A program made the position numbers and the translations under genes. The notes under the pieces were generated by a model. That model was not told the DNA's origin, made no database searches, and saw only the letters and a list, made by a program, of their open reading frames with translations. Positions 35,744 to 46,583 of a DNA stretch of 64,000 nt are shown here, piece after piece; positions within the stretch are counted from its first letter, which is position 1, and the number at the start of each line of letters is the position of its first letter. Origin of the DNA: Silurus meridionalis. Taxonomy: Eukaryota > Chordata > Actinopteri > Siluriformes > Siluridae. Location: NCBI RefSeq assembly GCF_014805685.1, contig NC_060906.1, positions 11,083,346 to 11,147,345 on the forward strand. The letters run 5' to 3'.

Positions 35744-38359
35744 GTAAGTGAATAAAGAATCATTGTAACATCTGTAAATATTGATTTTACTTCTTCCAAG
35801 ATTCTTCCAAGAATTGTACATGCCAACGATATAGCAAATCATTTTCCATTAGGCAGCAGCTGATTGGTCCCATGTCTAAATCTTTCATTTTTTGTTCTTT
35901 TTGAATAAATGACTCAAAATAGTTTCTTGACAGAAAACAAATGTATTTCTTTGTGATTGAGTGTAGCCATTTAATTAATTTACAATTAAAAAAGTTGCAG
36001 TATACACAGATGGATTTTCGAGGAAGAAAATGTGTTGGGCATTCCTCTAATGATGACGTAAGATTGTATTTAAAATGCGCTGATTGGCTAAGCATACGGT
36101 GAAAAGGTATTCACCAAATTCCTTCCATTTTTGCACGTTACATTATATGGTTTCTGAGCATCGACTAAGAAAGAGGCAGAGAGAGCATAAGGATTAGTGA
36201 GAACTGATTAGGCATGCATTTGTCTCTAAACTGGTTTTAGAGGACGTGTGTTATGTAAAAAAGTGCTTTGGTTAGATACAGAAGGTAAACCCAGGTTTGG
36301 GAGCACCTTGAGACTGGTGTGGAACAGAGTTGAAAAGCGATGCAAATGCTCGAAAGCATGAAACACAATACCTAAACAGAAATGCGCATGAGAGAGAGTG
36401 ATCAGCAAACAATGAAACAAAGGCAAATCCAAAAGGTTGTGCTGATTAAAATGTAGGTGACTGTGAACTTTATGGTAGAGTGTTGTGATGAGGATTGTAG
36501 TCAATGGCAGCCATGTCTGTAAGCTGCAGTGTGTTCTGGGAAGTGAAATATTTTGCTGAGTTTGCCAGACTGTGCCCTACTATATTTGGCTGTTCAAAAC
36601 TGGGCCATGTGAAAAACAAACAGGCTGTAGTCCTAATTATTCTACGTACTAATAAATTACCTGCATCCTTTGATTGGAGCAGGATCATGAAAGATCACTT
36701 AAGTACTGTGGTTTGAGATTAGTAGTATTTTGTAATCATTGTAAATTTTACTGGAGCCAATGCAGTGAGTGTGCATAAGTGGTGTGATAAAATCTTCTGG
36801 TTCTAGAAAGACCACTTTTCCTGATTTTATGGACTAAGGTAGTGACAAACAGTGACAAGCTTTTCCTTACCTCAGCGATATTTGTTACAATCCTACTCAA
36901 ATTCCTACTCCAAATAGGAATCTGAAGTCAAAAGTTTTACAATGCAGCTGCATACTATGCAACTGAAATGCCATCTGGTTATATAATCAACAAGCTTGCT
37001 TTTAGCTGCCTGTGGTCTTAGTAAATGTACTTCTGTCTTTTTTGAATTAAGCAGGAGGAAGTTACTCAGCATTTACACACTCCTTATGGTTGAATCTGGT
37101 GTGTGTCATCTGGCTTTGTTGAAACTTTTAGCTGTGTCATCTGCATAGCATTGAAATGTAACACTGTGACTCAGAGAATATGTTTCAGAAATCGCATAGA
37201 TGTGTTGTATTTTATTTCGATGTTATTTCTGTATGTATAGAGAAGGCACTATTTACTTTGATAGTCTACAATCTAATAACATTACCTGGGCCAGAAAACA
37301 TATTCTCTTACCTTCAAAAACGAATTTTCTAGTCAAAATAGAAGAACGTCATAATTCATAGTTTTAGAAACCTTCACTACGGTCAAGCAACACAAACAAG
37401 GAGACACAACCTTGATCAAACATTAAAAGTAGGCCATTTACCACTTTAACCAGTGTTGCCTCTGTACTGGGATAGTGCCTATGTACTGACTGAATGGTAT
37501 TTCCATGTAAGTGTGAGTAGTGTGTGTAAGATCTAAATAATTTAAGTGCATAGTAAAAGTTAAGAGTAGTTCGTCTTTCATGCAGTGTGTAAGGTGCACA
37601 TATGATCATTATATTAGAGCACACTGATTATTTTGCTTTGAAGAGGGTCTAGATTATCTAGAGTAGCAACTCTCTGATGCTAAGCATGCCATTGTATGAT
37701 CTGATTTTGTGTGCTCAGACAATGAATCAATCAAACTTGACACAAAGGTTTTTTTTTATTAAAATTGTGTACACTATCTAACATGACTGTATTCTTGATG
37801 TAGTCACAAGGCATTGTACATATATTACAAATAAGATCATTTGTAAAAAACTGAGCCAGTAACATGATAGCTTCAGAATTATAAAGTGTAAGTATGTTGC
37901 TAATATTTAACTCAAATGTCAGTATGAAATCAACCATCTTTCAAACTTTGTATGGTATTACATTATAATTATTAGAGGATTATAACCTCCAAGTAAATAA
38001 TTATATTTGTGTATGCTGAGTCCTTGAGGTGCACAGGAGGAAAATGTGTTAAAAATCTTGACTTACAGTAAATAGATTTTTTCCTGTAGATTATTTGCTG
38101 CCTGTTGTGTGTAACGTGCATGTCAATGGGTGTTAGTCAGGTAAGTAGATTCATTGTTTCAAGAAATAAAAATGCCTTCTTTCTTGCTGGCTTGCTTATT
38201 TACTTTTTATATCTGTGATTTACTTTAACTTTTAATTAAATTAACAAATAAAACAAAAAGATACAGAAACAGAAATGAAAACAAACAAGCCGAAAAAAGC
38301 ATCTTGATTATATTTATATATCTAGATTGATATTCAAGATGTCTATTTCAAATTTAGGC

Positions 38360-38436
<77 letters not shown>

Positions 38437-38713
38437 ATAAGTCAATATTTCACATTTTTACATTTCACAAGATGTTATAGAAAATATTATTCATGTTCAA
38501 ATGAAATAGAGCATCAAACAAAAGCATTTAAATTAGTGGTCTTAGACCTTAGGTCTTCTGGACCCCCCCCACAGATTTGTTATTAATTCTAAATATTAAT
38601 TTTTTTCTATCAGGGGATGCAAAAATGGGAGAAAGATATTACTCAGAAAAAAAAGGTAATCTGACTTCTGGTTCACTTCAAATAGTCTATTGCATTTTTC
38701 TATATATATTTCA

Positions 38714-38788
<75 letters not shown>

Positions 38789-40330
38789 GAGTGCAGAATT
38801 ATTAGGCAAGTTGTATTTTGAGGATTAATTTTATTTGAGGATTAATTTGAACAACAACCATGTTCTCAATGAACACAAAAACTCATTAATATCAAAGCTG
38901 AATATTTTTGGAAGTAGTTTTAGTTTTAGCTATTTTAGGGGGATATCTGTGTGTGCAGGTGACTATTACTGTGCATAATTATTAGGCAACTTAACAAAAA
39001 ACAAATTTATACCCATTTCAATTATTTATTTTTACCAGTGAAACCAATATAACATCTCAACATTCACAAATATACATTTCTGACATTCAAAACCAAACAA
39101 AACAAATCAGTGACCAATATAGCCACCTTTCTTTGCAAGGACACTCAAAAGCCTGCCATCCATGGATTCTGTCAGTGTTTTGATCTGTTCACCATCAACA
39201 TTGCAGCAGCAACCACAGCCTCCCAGACACTGTTCAGAGAGGTGTACTGTTTTCCTCCTTGTAAATCGCACATTTGATGATGGACCACAGGTTCTCAATG
39301 GGGTTCAGATCAGGTGAACAAGGAGGCCATATCATTAGATTTTCTTCTTTTATACCCTTTCTTGCCAGCCACGCTGTGGAGTACTTGGACGTGTGTGATG
39401 GAGCATTGTCCTGCATGAAAATCATGTTTTTCTTGAAGGATGCAGACTTCTTCCTGTACCACTGCTTGAAGAAGGTGTCTTCCAGAAACTGGCAGTAGGA
39501 CTGGGAGTTCAGCTTGACTCCATCCTCAACCCGAAAAGGCCCCACAAGCTCATCTTTGATGATACCAGCCCAAACCAGTACTCCACCTCCACCTTGCTGG
39601 CGCCTGAGTCGGACTGGAGCTCTCTGCCCTTTACCAATCCAGCCACGGGCCCATCCATCTGGCCCATCAAGACTCACTCTCATTTCATCAGTCCATAAAA
39701 CCTTAGAAAATCAGTCTTGAGATATTTCTTGGCCCAGTCTTGACGCTTTCAGCTTGTGTGTCTTGTTCAGTGGTGGTCGACTTTCTGCCTTTCTTACCTT
39801 GGCCATGTCTCTGAGTATTGCACACCTTGTGCTTTTGGGCACCCAGTGATGTTGCAGCTCTGAAATATGGCCAAACTGGTGGCAAGTGGCATCTTGGCAG
39901 CTGCACGCTTGACTTTTCTCAGTTCACGGGCAGTTATTTTGCGCCTTGGTTTTTCCACACGCTTCTTGCGACCCTGTTGACTATTTTGAATGAAACGCTT
40001 GATTGTTCGATGATCACGCTCAGAAGCTTGGCTATTTTAAGACTGCTGCATCCTCTGCAATATATCTCACTATTTTTGACTTTTCTGAGCCTGTCAAGTC
40101 CTTCTTTTGACCCATTTTGCCAAAGGAAAGGAAGTTGCCTAATAATTATGCACACCTGATATAGGGTGTTGATGTCATTAGACCACACCTCTTCTCATTA
40201 CAGAGATGCACATCACCTAATATGCTTAATTGGTAGTAGGCTTTCCAGCCTATACAGCTTGGAGTAAGACAACATGCATAACGAGGATGATGTGGTCAAA
40301 ATACTCATTTGCCTAATAATTCTGCACTCC

Positions 40331-40404
<74 letters not shown>

Positions 40405-41362
40405 GTATGTATATGTGTGTGTGTGAATATGAAACTCTTTTTTTTATTCTGACATTTGCAGAAAGACATACAAATTATGTCCACCTTGTACACCTTGGTT
40501 GGCAGACCACCTGCTCTTTTACTTAGGCAGATATTTAACGGATATTAAAGTATATACTCTATGTGAATATTAGCTATTTTCAGCCATATCTCGTTGTTCC
40601 CCAAACAGTTATATAGGATGTCTTGTAGTAGCATAGGATCTAGTAAAATTAAATTTTCCTTTCACTTAAACTCAGAGACCCAAATCTGTCCCAGCATGAC
40701 AATGGAGGCTATTAGTGTTCAAAATGCACATAAAGAATTTACAGTTGTGTGTCAACAAACTTTTGTCTATGCGGTGTATCATTAATATAAAGTTCTATAT
40801 TCCTTCAATAACATTATTAGACCGGTGGCCCACTAATATTGCCAAACTGTCTTTTTATTATGTCTTTTCCAGGATGGTACCACAATCTTTTAGTTATTGT
40901 TTGCTTAAGGTTTCTTTCTTCTGTCTCCTTTTCATGAACTGAAATGCAGCTCAGTTGGTTTAGAGAATGGCTACATAAGCTTCCTCCAAATTAGATGGAA
41001 TGCATATTTTTGTACATTGGCAGACCGAAAGTTTCTGGAGTTTTAAATTATTTTATAGCCTACTTCTACATGGAAACCATATCACTCCAATTACGTGCCT
41101 TTCTGTATACATGTACATGCAACTTTGGAAGCTGCAGGTTATGGATGTTTGGTTGATGTTTGCTCAAGTATTTTCAATTGAAATTGTATTAAAAAATGAA
41201 ATGGGTGAAATTATGTTGGATTTTGTTCTCTAATAGAAGGACCTCAGTGAAAAAGAGCTTCTCTTCATTACCAGAATCCTGTCCATTGGATTGGTGGATG
41301 CTGACCCTGACATTCTGCACCACTTAAAAGAGTACAGAGATCTGCACAGATTTGCAACCTGA
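35726..41362 (+). CDS. Small secreted peptide precursor, four exons, unknown family
   Basis: Exons 35726-35743, 38090-38140, 38614-38655 and 41237-41362 join in phase 0 throughout into 78 codons plus TGA. Donors are CAG/GTAAGT, CAG/GTAAGT and AAG/GTAATC; acceptors are TTTTTTCCTGTAG, TTTTTTTCTATCAG and TTTGTTCTCTAATAG. The first 23 residues form a typical signal peptide: Met, a Leu/Ile/Cys-rich core over residues 2-15, then SMGVSQ. Cleavage after VS would expose an N-terminal Gln; an earlier cut after VTC is also possible. A charged segment (KWEKDITQ) and four lysines across the exon 3/4 junction follow. Then comes a 40-residue cysteine-free tail with an amphipathic character (ELLFITRILSIG, then LVDADPDILHHLKEYRDLH) ending HRFAT. 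AATAAA follows 317 bases after the stop. I do not recognise the family; a peptide-hormone-like or other small secreted role is inference from layout. Coding is supported by splice, phase, signal peptide and poly(A), not by homology. Confidence 0.65.
36715..37520 (-). mobile_element. Old LINE remnant (L2/CR1 group-like)
   Basis: The plus strand shows, in order, antisense blocks of a widespread fish LINE reverse transcriptase: TTTTGTAATCATTGTAAATT with ACTGGAGCCAATG (36729 onward), TGTGTCATCTGCATAGCATT (37134 onward) and ACCAGTGTTGCCTCTGTACT (37450 onward). Many indels have removed intervening parts. It lies inside intron 1 of the small-peptide gene, in the opposite orientation. The class assignment is tentative. 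Confidence 0.5.
38090..38140 (+). CDS. Small-peptide gene, exon 2
   Basis: Exactly 17 codons between TTTTTTCCTGTAG and CAG/GTAAGTAG, with a plausible branch site (TTGAC) about 30 bases upstream of the exon. It encodes IICCLLCVTC followed by MSMGVSQ, the hydrophobic core and cleavage region of the signal peptide. Confidence 0.65.
38366..38433. repeat. (GT)34 microsatellite
   Basis: Sixty-eight bases of uninterrupted GT, 180 bases upstream of exon 3 of the small-peptide gene. Alternating purine-pyrimidine DNA of this length can adopt Z-form and is usually length-polymorphic. Confidence 0.97.
38614..38655 (+). CDS. Small-peptide gene, exon 3
   Basis: Fourteen codons (GMQKWEKDITQKKK) between TTTTTTTCTATCAG and AAG/GTAATC. 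The A-run at the 3' end encodes the lysines. The exon sits between a (GT)34 tract 180 bases upstream and a (TA)34 tract 60 bases downstream. Confidence 0.55.
38716..38783. repeat. (TA)34 microsatellite, left of the DD37E element
   Basis: Sixty-eight bases of alternating TA that run directly into the left end of the Tc1 element. A second TA tract (40337-40402) follows the right end, so the element sits inside what was one TA array. Confidence 0.95.
38784..40332 (-). mobile_element. 1,549-bp Tc1-like DD37E transposon
   Basis: The terminal inverted repeats start CAGGAGTGCAGAATTATTAG and match perfectly for 24 bases (38784-38807 and 40309-40332). The left target site is TA. The right one now reads TG, probably by mutation. 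A single transposase gene lies on the minus strand. The element is nearly full length and less decayed than the other Tc1 copies in the window. It lies in intron 3 of the small-peptide gene. Confidence 0.9.
39107..40115 (-). pseudogene. DD37E transposase pseudogene
   Basis: ATG at 40115-40113 starts MGQKKDLTGSEK and leads into a helix-turn-helix region (SLKIAKLLSV). The first catalytic Asp is in VLWTDEMRVSL near 39680. The second is in FMQDNAPSHTSKY, and the Glu in SPDLNPIENLW. Exactly 37 residues separate the last two, which defines a DD37E enzyme. The C terminus GRLLSVLAKKGGYIGH ends at 39107. Total length would be about 336 residues, normal for Tc1-like enzymes. Three or more single-base frameshifts break it: near the N-terminal domain, near 39700 in a T-run, and near 39250. 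All three catalytic residues are still encoded. Confidence 0.9.
40337..40402. repeat. (TA)33 microsatellite, right of the DD37E element
   Basis: Alternating TA for 66 bases, then TATGTATGTATATGTGTGTG. It is the right-hand half of the array interrupted by the transposon. Confidence 0.95.
40598..40740 (+). mobile_element. Tc1-derivative fragment
   Basis: CCTTTCACTTAAACTCAGAG with ACCCAAATCTGTCCCAGCATGACAATG is the reverse complement, with mismatches, of the deletion derivatives at 26.3 and 63.6 kb. Only the middle of the element is recognisable. Confidence 0.5.
41237..41362 (+). CDS. Small-peptide gene, exon 4 with stop codon
   Basis: Forty-one codons and TGA after GTTCTCTAATAG. Encodes KDLSEKELLFITRI, then LSIGLVDADPDILHHLKEYR and DLHRFAT. 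Composition is protein-like and balanced, unlike the AT-rich translated noise around it. Followed by a 3' untranslated region of about 340 bases. Confidence 0.7.
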   Translation, partial: KDLSEKELLFITRILSIGLVDADPDILHHLKEYRDLHRFAT

Positions 41363-41678
41363 GAATGACATCCTCATTTTTAAGACACTCTGCTGTGCTG
41401 AGCAAGAGTCATGAAACCACAAGGAGAACACTTTATAGCAATAGTTCAGGACATGAATGACACCATTTATTATATTAGTACTGTTACAATATTTTAACAT
41501 TTACTTGTAAAACAGCACAAAACACAAGTACAATTTATTAAATACTATACTATATATTTAATGAACAGTTCTACTGGGTTTGATTTCTATTGTATCTGAA
41601 TCCCTTTAACGATTTGACCAGTATGCTAGTAGTCATAAGCATTTATAATTTCCACTGTAACAAATCTGTGTGTTTGGA

Positions 41679-41684
41679 AATAAA
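41679..41684 (+). terminator. Poly(A) signal of the small-peptide gene
   Basis: Canonical AATAAA, 317 bases after the stop codon, followed within 30 bases by the GT-rich stretch CTGTTTGTATTGTAAG expected downstream of a cleavage site. The transcript probably ends near 41700. Confidence 0.55.
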
Positions 41685-41709
41685 GGGCAAATGTCATATT
41701 CTGTTTGTA

Positions 41710-42870
41710 TTGTAAGCCCTTAAAAATCTGAATCAGAAAGAGCTTTATCGCCAGGTATGGGGTGTTTTCTCCTAAAATCCTGTTTTATGCAAATCCAAAT
41801 TAATATGAAAATTAATATAGAAATTCTAAATATCACTTTAACATAGACCCATGAGCCACTGCACCTTAATGAATCGTCTTGTGACTTTCTTTGCACCTGT
41901 TTCACATTCATGGATAATTAGCATTTGTCTTCTCTTGCATTGTGCTCATTGTGTCATGTTGTCTTTCATGCTCAGCTTGTACAATCACGTTGTGTTAATC
42001 TTTCCGGTGTCTTTTCAGTGTCTTTGTTTTTACATGTACACTGTAAATAATCTGCATTTCCCCTTATTTCATGGCCCATTCTTTAACATCAGGCATCTTA
42101 TAAGAAATAATCTACAATAGGTTTGATTTATAGCAGTAAAAATTTTAAACGGCAATTAATGCAAAAGTTACTTTTGAGTATACAAAACAGCTGGGCCCAC
42201 TTCATGAATTCTAAGGACGTGGAGCAGGTTTACTGAAATTGAAATCTAAGATTTTTTTTATATATGAGTCAAATAAAAGACATTCAGTTTCAGGATCTAA
42301 AGATGAATGACCACTGCTTGTGGAAGTTTGGTGTTGGTAAACCTCATGCCTTTAACTGATGAGCTTTTGAATTATTTAATTACTCTGTTGATGATCTGTA
42401 ATCTGCAATAATCTCATGTTACATCATTAAATTGTATGGATGATAACTTTTTTTCTCTTTTGTTTTAAAATGACTACACTGGCATTTGCAAATATTTTCC
42501 AAAACCTCTCGTCCACATTGGAACATTACTATGTGCATTTATTATGTGAATTATTATGTGAATGCATAAAAATAATGCAAGAAGCTGCATCAATGCTGTC
42601 GGACACTTATTTACTTTCCTTCTCTTTGAATTGATGCAGCAATGTTGAGGAAAAGATTTTATAAAAACGCTCTGAACCACATGTTTAATGAGTCTAATGG
42701 AAAGTTGACATCATGACCAGGAAGCATAAAAGCACATGTAGTGAAAACAGCACCAGTTTCTGATTTTCAGGAAGAGCTTTGTGTGTATGTCCGGTAAGGT
42801 AGGAAAGTTATATTCTTTACAGAATGAAAGCATTCAAAAAGACAAAGCACAAGCTTTTTGCTGCTTGTCT
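41710..42870. other. Unassigned stretch
   Basis: No gene or recognised repeat between the 3' end of the small-peptide gene and the DIRS copy. Confidence 0.4.
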
Positions 42871-43169
42871 GGGAGCGAAGCATGCTTAGTTTGTTCTTGA
42901 GGGAGCACTCGCACTCTTTGAGGAGGGTGCTCCCGCTCCTCTTGGTTCTGGCCCTGCTTTCACCGAGGCAAAACGGCGTTTAAGGACCTTGGGCTCACAA
43001 ATGGACAGAGGGGTTTGAGATGGGCTCGTCCCTTTGACCTCTCTCACCTGCCGGGTCCAGCACCCGAACACAAGGTTCAGAAGCACACCAATAGGTGGTT
43101 TCTTCCTGGTTTCTTGCCCGCCCTGGTTCAACGGGGTGTCCCCAACCCTGGTTGGGCACACGCCTTCTT

Positions 43170-43560
43170 TGGTCATGGAGCAGGAAGTGGCCATCAAGGT
43201 GGTCCCTCCATCAGAAAGAGAGTCTAGGTTTTACAGTCTGTACTTCATATTTCCCAAAAAAGGATGGGGGGTTGCGTCCTATAGTGGATCTGTGTTAGCT
43301 GAACTGCTCACTTCTGAGACTCAGGTTCAAGATGATGACCTTGAAGCAGGTTGTGTCCCAAATCAGGTCTGAGGACTTGTTTGTGACCATAGATCTGAAG
43401 GATGCATACTTTACAAAGAGTGCGGATGTGGCACTGGCTCCGCAGAGGCTTCGGGGCATCCGCATTCTAAATTATAGCGATGATTGGTTGATACTGGCTC
43501 AATCAGAGCAGCTGGTGGTCCAACATCGTCATTTTTGCCTACATGAAGGAAATAGGGTTG
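43170..43560 (+). pseudogene. DIRS reverse transcriptase fragment
   Basis: The RT reads through frame changes: EVAIKVVPPSERESRFYS and LYFIFPKKGWG, then SEDLFVTIDLKDAYF (motif A with its aspartates), then LRGIRILNYSDDWLILAQSE (catalytic YxDD-type box). The intervening residues between motifs A and C are missing. The catalytic aspartates are still encoded but the fold cannot be complete. Confidence 0.7.
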
Positions 43561-43668
43561 AGCCAAAAAGAGTACGATCAAGGTTACAAGTCGAGCCCTA
43601 TGTGCCTCAGATGTGTGGAGAGATCCCGGGTTCCTGTTTTAAGGCCACATGCTGGGAGTTCCTAGGCA

Positions 43669-43944
43669 TTGCATAATGCTTACGACAGACATGACATGAG
43701 TGGCCTCTCCCCTCAAGGTCTCTGGGGGAGGCCCCATCTGACGTTGCACATAAACTGCCAGGAGATGTTGGCCGTGCTTAAAACTCTGGGGCATTTCCTC
43801 CCAGACCTCAGAAGCCACCATGTGTTGGTCTGTACGGACAACACTTCAGTGATTTCCACCACAAAGGGGGTCTGCGATCTTGCCTCCTGTACAAGCAGGC
43901 ACATCAGATTCTCCTGTGGGCCCAAGAAAAGCTGCTCTCCTTGA
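43669..43944 (+). pseudogene. DIRS RNase H-like fragment
   Basis: MLAVLKTLGHFLPDLRSHHV followed by LVCTDNTSVIS matches the RNase H block of fish DIRS elements and keeps the TDN aspartate that is lost in copy A. The frame then shifts at STTKGVCDLAS, where a YINHQGG-type segment is expected. Confidence 0.65.
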
Positions 43945-44002
43945 AGGTTGCGTATATCCCAGGCCACTATGCGACTCCATCCGGATGTAGTGAAGCAAAT
44001 CC

Positions 44003-44270
44003 AGGTTACGAATGTAACCACGGTTGCCTGAGGGAACAAGACGCTGCATCTCTATGCCACACTGCCTGCATCCCTACAGCGCTTTCTTCCCTTTTCAGAA
44101 GTTAGCACTGGTTTCACTCCATGTGCTTTTATGCTTCCTGTTCATGACCATTGGACTGATTATACACGTGATTCAGAGCGTGGACAACGCGGAAGTGTTC
44201 CCAAAGTGTTTCTGACGTAGTGCCTCATTCCCTCGGGGAACAATTGTTATATACACTACCTGGAGACATT
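44003..44270. repeat. Diverged terminal inverted repeat of DIRS copy B
   Basis: GGTTACGAATGTAACCACGG with TGCCTGAGGGAACAAGACGC on the left faces CCTCATTCCCTCGGGGAACA with a TATATACACTACCTGGAGAC stretch on the right. They are the same two arms as at 479-526 and 643-691, but with more mismatches and a longer loop (about 180 bases). Confidence 0.65.
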
Positions 44271-44289
44271 TTTGCTATTGGTAAACCAA

Positions 44290-46410
44290 AATTATAAAGT
44301 TGTTTGCTTTGAGTTGAATGACTGCAAATGACTGCATCAGATGACTAAGAATACATAATTATTTTTGGATATTGCTGTTTTCTCAGTCCACAATACAATG
44401 CAAAAACAGCCTTTTCAAACATATCCAATTGTTTTTATCCAAGCTGTCTCAGTGGGGATGGAAAGCCAAAACGTAGAGAAAACATGCATTTTCAAATTTA
44501 TCTGGATTAATGTAGACATAGCTCCAGGCAGTCTGTCATTAAGAACCATCCTTTGCTGTCATCACTCAGATTAAAGCTCTCACACAATCTATTTAATATA
44601 AACACTTTTTGTTTGTCTTTGAATTCTGCAACGAGCTAGAAATTGGTGTGCCTAGAACAATCACATTTTCCAGTATAAATCTCTATAGCCAGATGCTTGG
44701 CTCTCTCTGGCAAGTTCATTCTAAGTGCTTTCATCTTAAGGAAGTAAATTGATATTAGCTGACCCCCAAAAATGGCTGTAATTTGCTATACTAGCAAGAA
44801 CAGTAACAGGATCTACACAGCCCTTCATGTAGGAGGATATATAGCACTGAGGCTTTTGAATAAGGTTAGGTTAGGTTATGTTAGGTTCAACTTTATTTTC
44901 ACTAACAGAGTTTAAGTATGAAATGAAGTCCAATCAAATGTAATAGTATGTTTATAGTGTGATAGTTATGTAACACTGTACAAGGTAAAAAATAAACAGT
45001 GTGGTGCATATCCATAGTGCAACTGGAAATAAGGTCAAATCAAATAAATAACATTCATGGTGCTGTAGGCTGAGGTAGAGGTAACAGTATAATGTAATAA
45101 ATCTTGTAAAAAAAAAAAAGAAATTCCAGTAAAGTGCAAGGGTTTACTTATTGGGTGAAGGTTGGCAGTGTCTCAGTGACTTAGTGTCTCAGTTCAGCTG
45201 AGTTCAATTTAGTACAGCTGTTCTTGTGTCTTTTTGTGCAACAGTGCAGACTTCAGTTTTCATTAAGTTTTTGACTTCAGACTTCATTAAGTTTTATGCT
45301 GATGGATAATGGTGGGGATAGGTGATGTCCTTGATAACATCTCTCACCCTCCACAAGCAATGATTTTGTTTGGTAAATAAGCATAATGTTGGGCAACTGT
45401 GTTCCAGTAATGTGTTGTGTAGTTTTTACCTTCTGGTCACACATGGTGCAGCTATTATAACAAACTGTAATGCAGTTCCTAAGGATGTTTTTATTTATTT
45501 AAAGGTACAGCTGTTGGTTAAAATTGGGTTTTAATGAGTAAAATACCTTACTCTTACACCCTCATTAAAACTAGGATGCTAAATTATATACAGTACAAAT
45601 CTAGGTAACATCATAATAATAATCGGATCACATTTGCTGTTTGTTGTTCATGGTTTGTACATAAGAATCTCTATGTTCACTATTCATATGTTCCCAGTGG
45701 TCCAATTCTGGGATTTTATATCAGTGTTTATGTCTAGACCTGCATAGTTTTTTTCCATAATGTAACTTATAATTTCATTATCATCGTATGTAAAGTCAAT
45801 CAGTGAGTCATTAGAGAAAGTGTGTCAAATCTGGGTTCACTCAACATGATTTTTTTATTTTTTTTGTCATTTAATTTAACTGGTTTATGTGTACTGCAAA
45901 GTAGCTTATGTATGACTAATAGGGCATTAACCAGTGACGAAAACACACGACCTGAATCTCAGAGCCCCATTTGGAACAAAACTCCACTTTGCATTTACAT
46001 TGAGGTAGAACAGATCAAGCATGCATAGTAAAAATGTTCAAATTTTCAAATGGCAAAATAGATCTGCCTGCCTGTAAATACTTGCTCTGATATTTCTTCA
46101 TCAATGTGGCAGAGAACATTAGGTACAAAACCAGACACGCACATAAGCAGGACTATATGCTGCATTCTAGCAGTGTTTTAAGTAACCCTAGGCCTAACTG
46201 TTCTAATTATTTCTTTGGTGACTTCACCATTTAAATAATTCACATGTAAATTTAGCTAGATTTTGACTTCATTTTACTTCATAATTACAGGCTTTAGGAG
46301 TGGAATTTGAATAACTGCTTACTTTTTTATTCATTGTTTTAATGTTAAAGCAACATATTTAGTATTGAATATGTATTATTTGGGATAGTGGAGGGGGCTT
46401 TAAATGTTTG
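44290..46410. other. Unassigned stretch; possible repeat near 44.87-45.36 kb
   Basis: Mostly unassigned. A (GGTTA)n-like run at 44865-44886 is followed by CAACTTTATTTTCACTAACA, AGTGCAAC and similar short words recalling the noncoding end of a common fish repeat; support is weak. Confidence 0.35.
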
Positions 46411-46419
46411 GATGTTTAA

Positions 46420-46525
46420 ATCCTGCCTCTGACCTTTGTGGAAGGAGTTTGGATGTTCTTCCCCATGCTTCAGGGTTATTCCCGGTTCCTTCCCAAAGGC
46501 AAATACATGCAGTTGTGTATAAGAA
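46420..46525 (+). repeat. Common fish interspersed repeat, fragment
   Basis: GGAGTTTGGATGTTCTTCCC, CATGCTTCAGGGTTATTCC and CAAATACATGCAG follow the order of a very widespread fish repeat (usual form GTTCTCCCCGTG...TTTCCTCC...AAGACATGCA). It is opposite in orientation to the fragment near 14.1 kb. Confidence 0.5.
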
Positions 46526-46557
46526 TAAATAATTTATGCCTTTTTCTATATGTGGAC

Positions 46558-46583
46558 TTTTTTTTTTTTTTTTTTTTTTTTTT
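46558..46583. repeat. T-run of 26 bases
   Basis: Uninterrupted T from 46558 to 46583, possibly the tail of an old retroposed copy on the minus strand; no element was identified. Confidence 0.9.

Larger units (their letters stand above)
42880..44275 (+). mobile_element. DIRS-like retrotransposon, internally deleted (copy B)
   Basis: Plus-strand fragments run from a reverse transcriptase start (VVPPSERES near 43200 and PKKGWG near 43255) through VTIDLKDAYF (43386), a YSDDW polymerase box (43470) and an RNase H region with TDNTSVIS (43834) to a terminal inverted repeat with GGTTACGAATGTAACCACGG (44003). The piece between motif A (DAYF) and the YSDDW box is too short, so the palm is internally deleted. 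No recombinase is present between RNase H and the end, so the 3' part is also lost. Higher GC than flanking DNA, as in copy A. Confidence 0.75.

Noticed and set aside
44865..44886. GGTTAGGTTAGGTTATGTTAGG, reminiscent of a telomere repeat
   Set aside because: Too short, irregular and of the TTAGG rather than TTAGGG type; more likely part of a degraded repeat.
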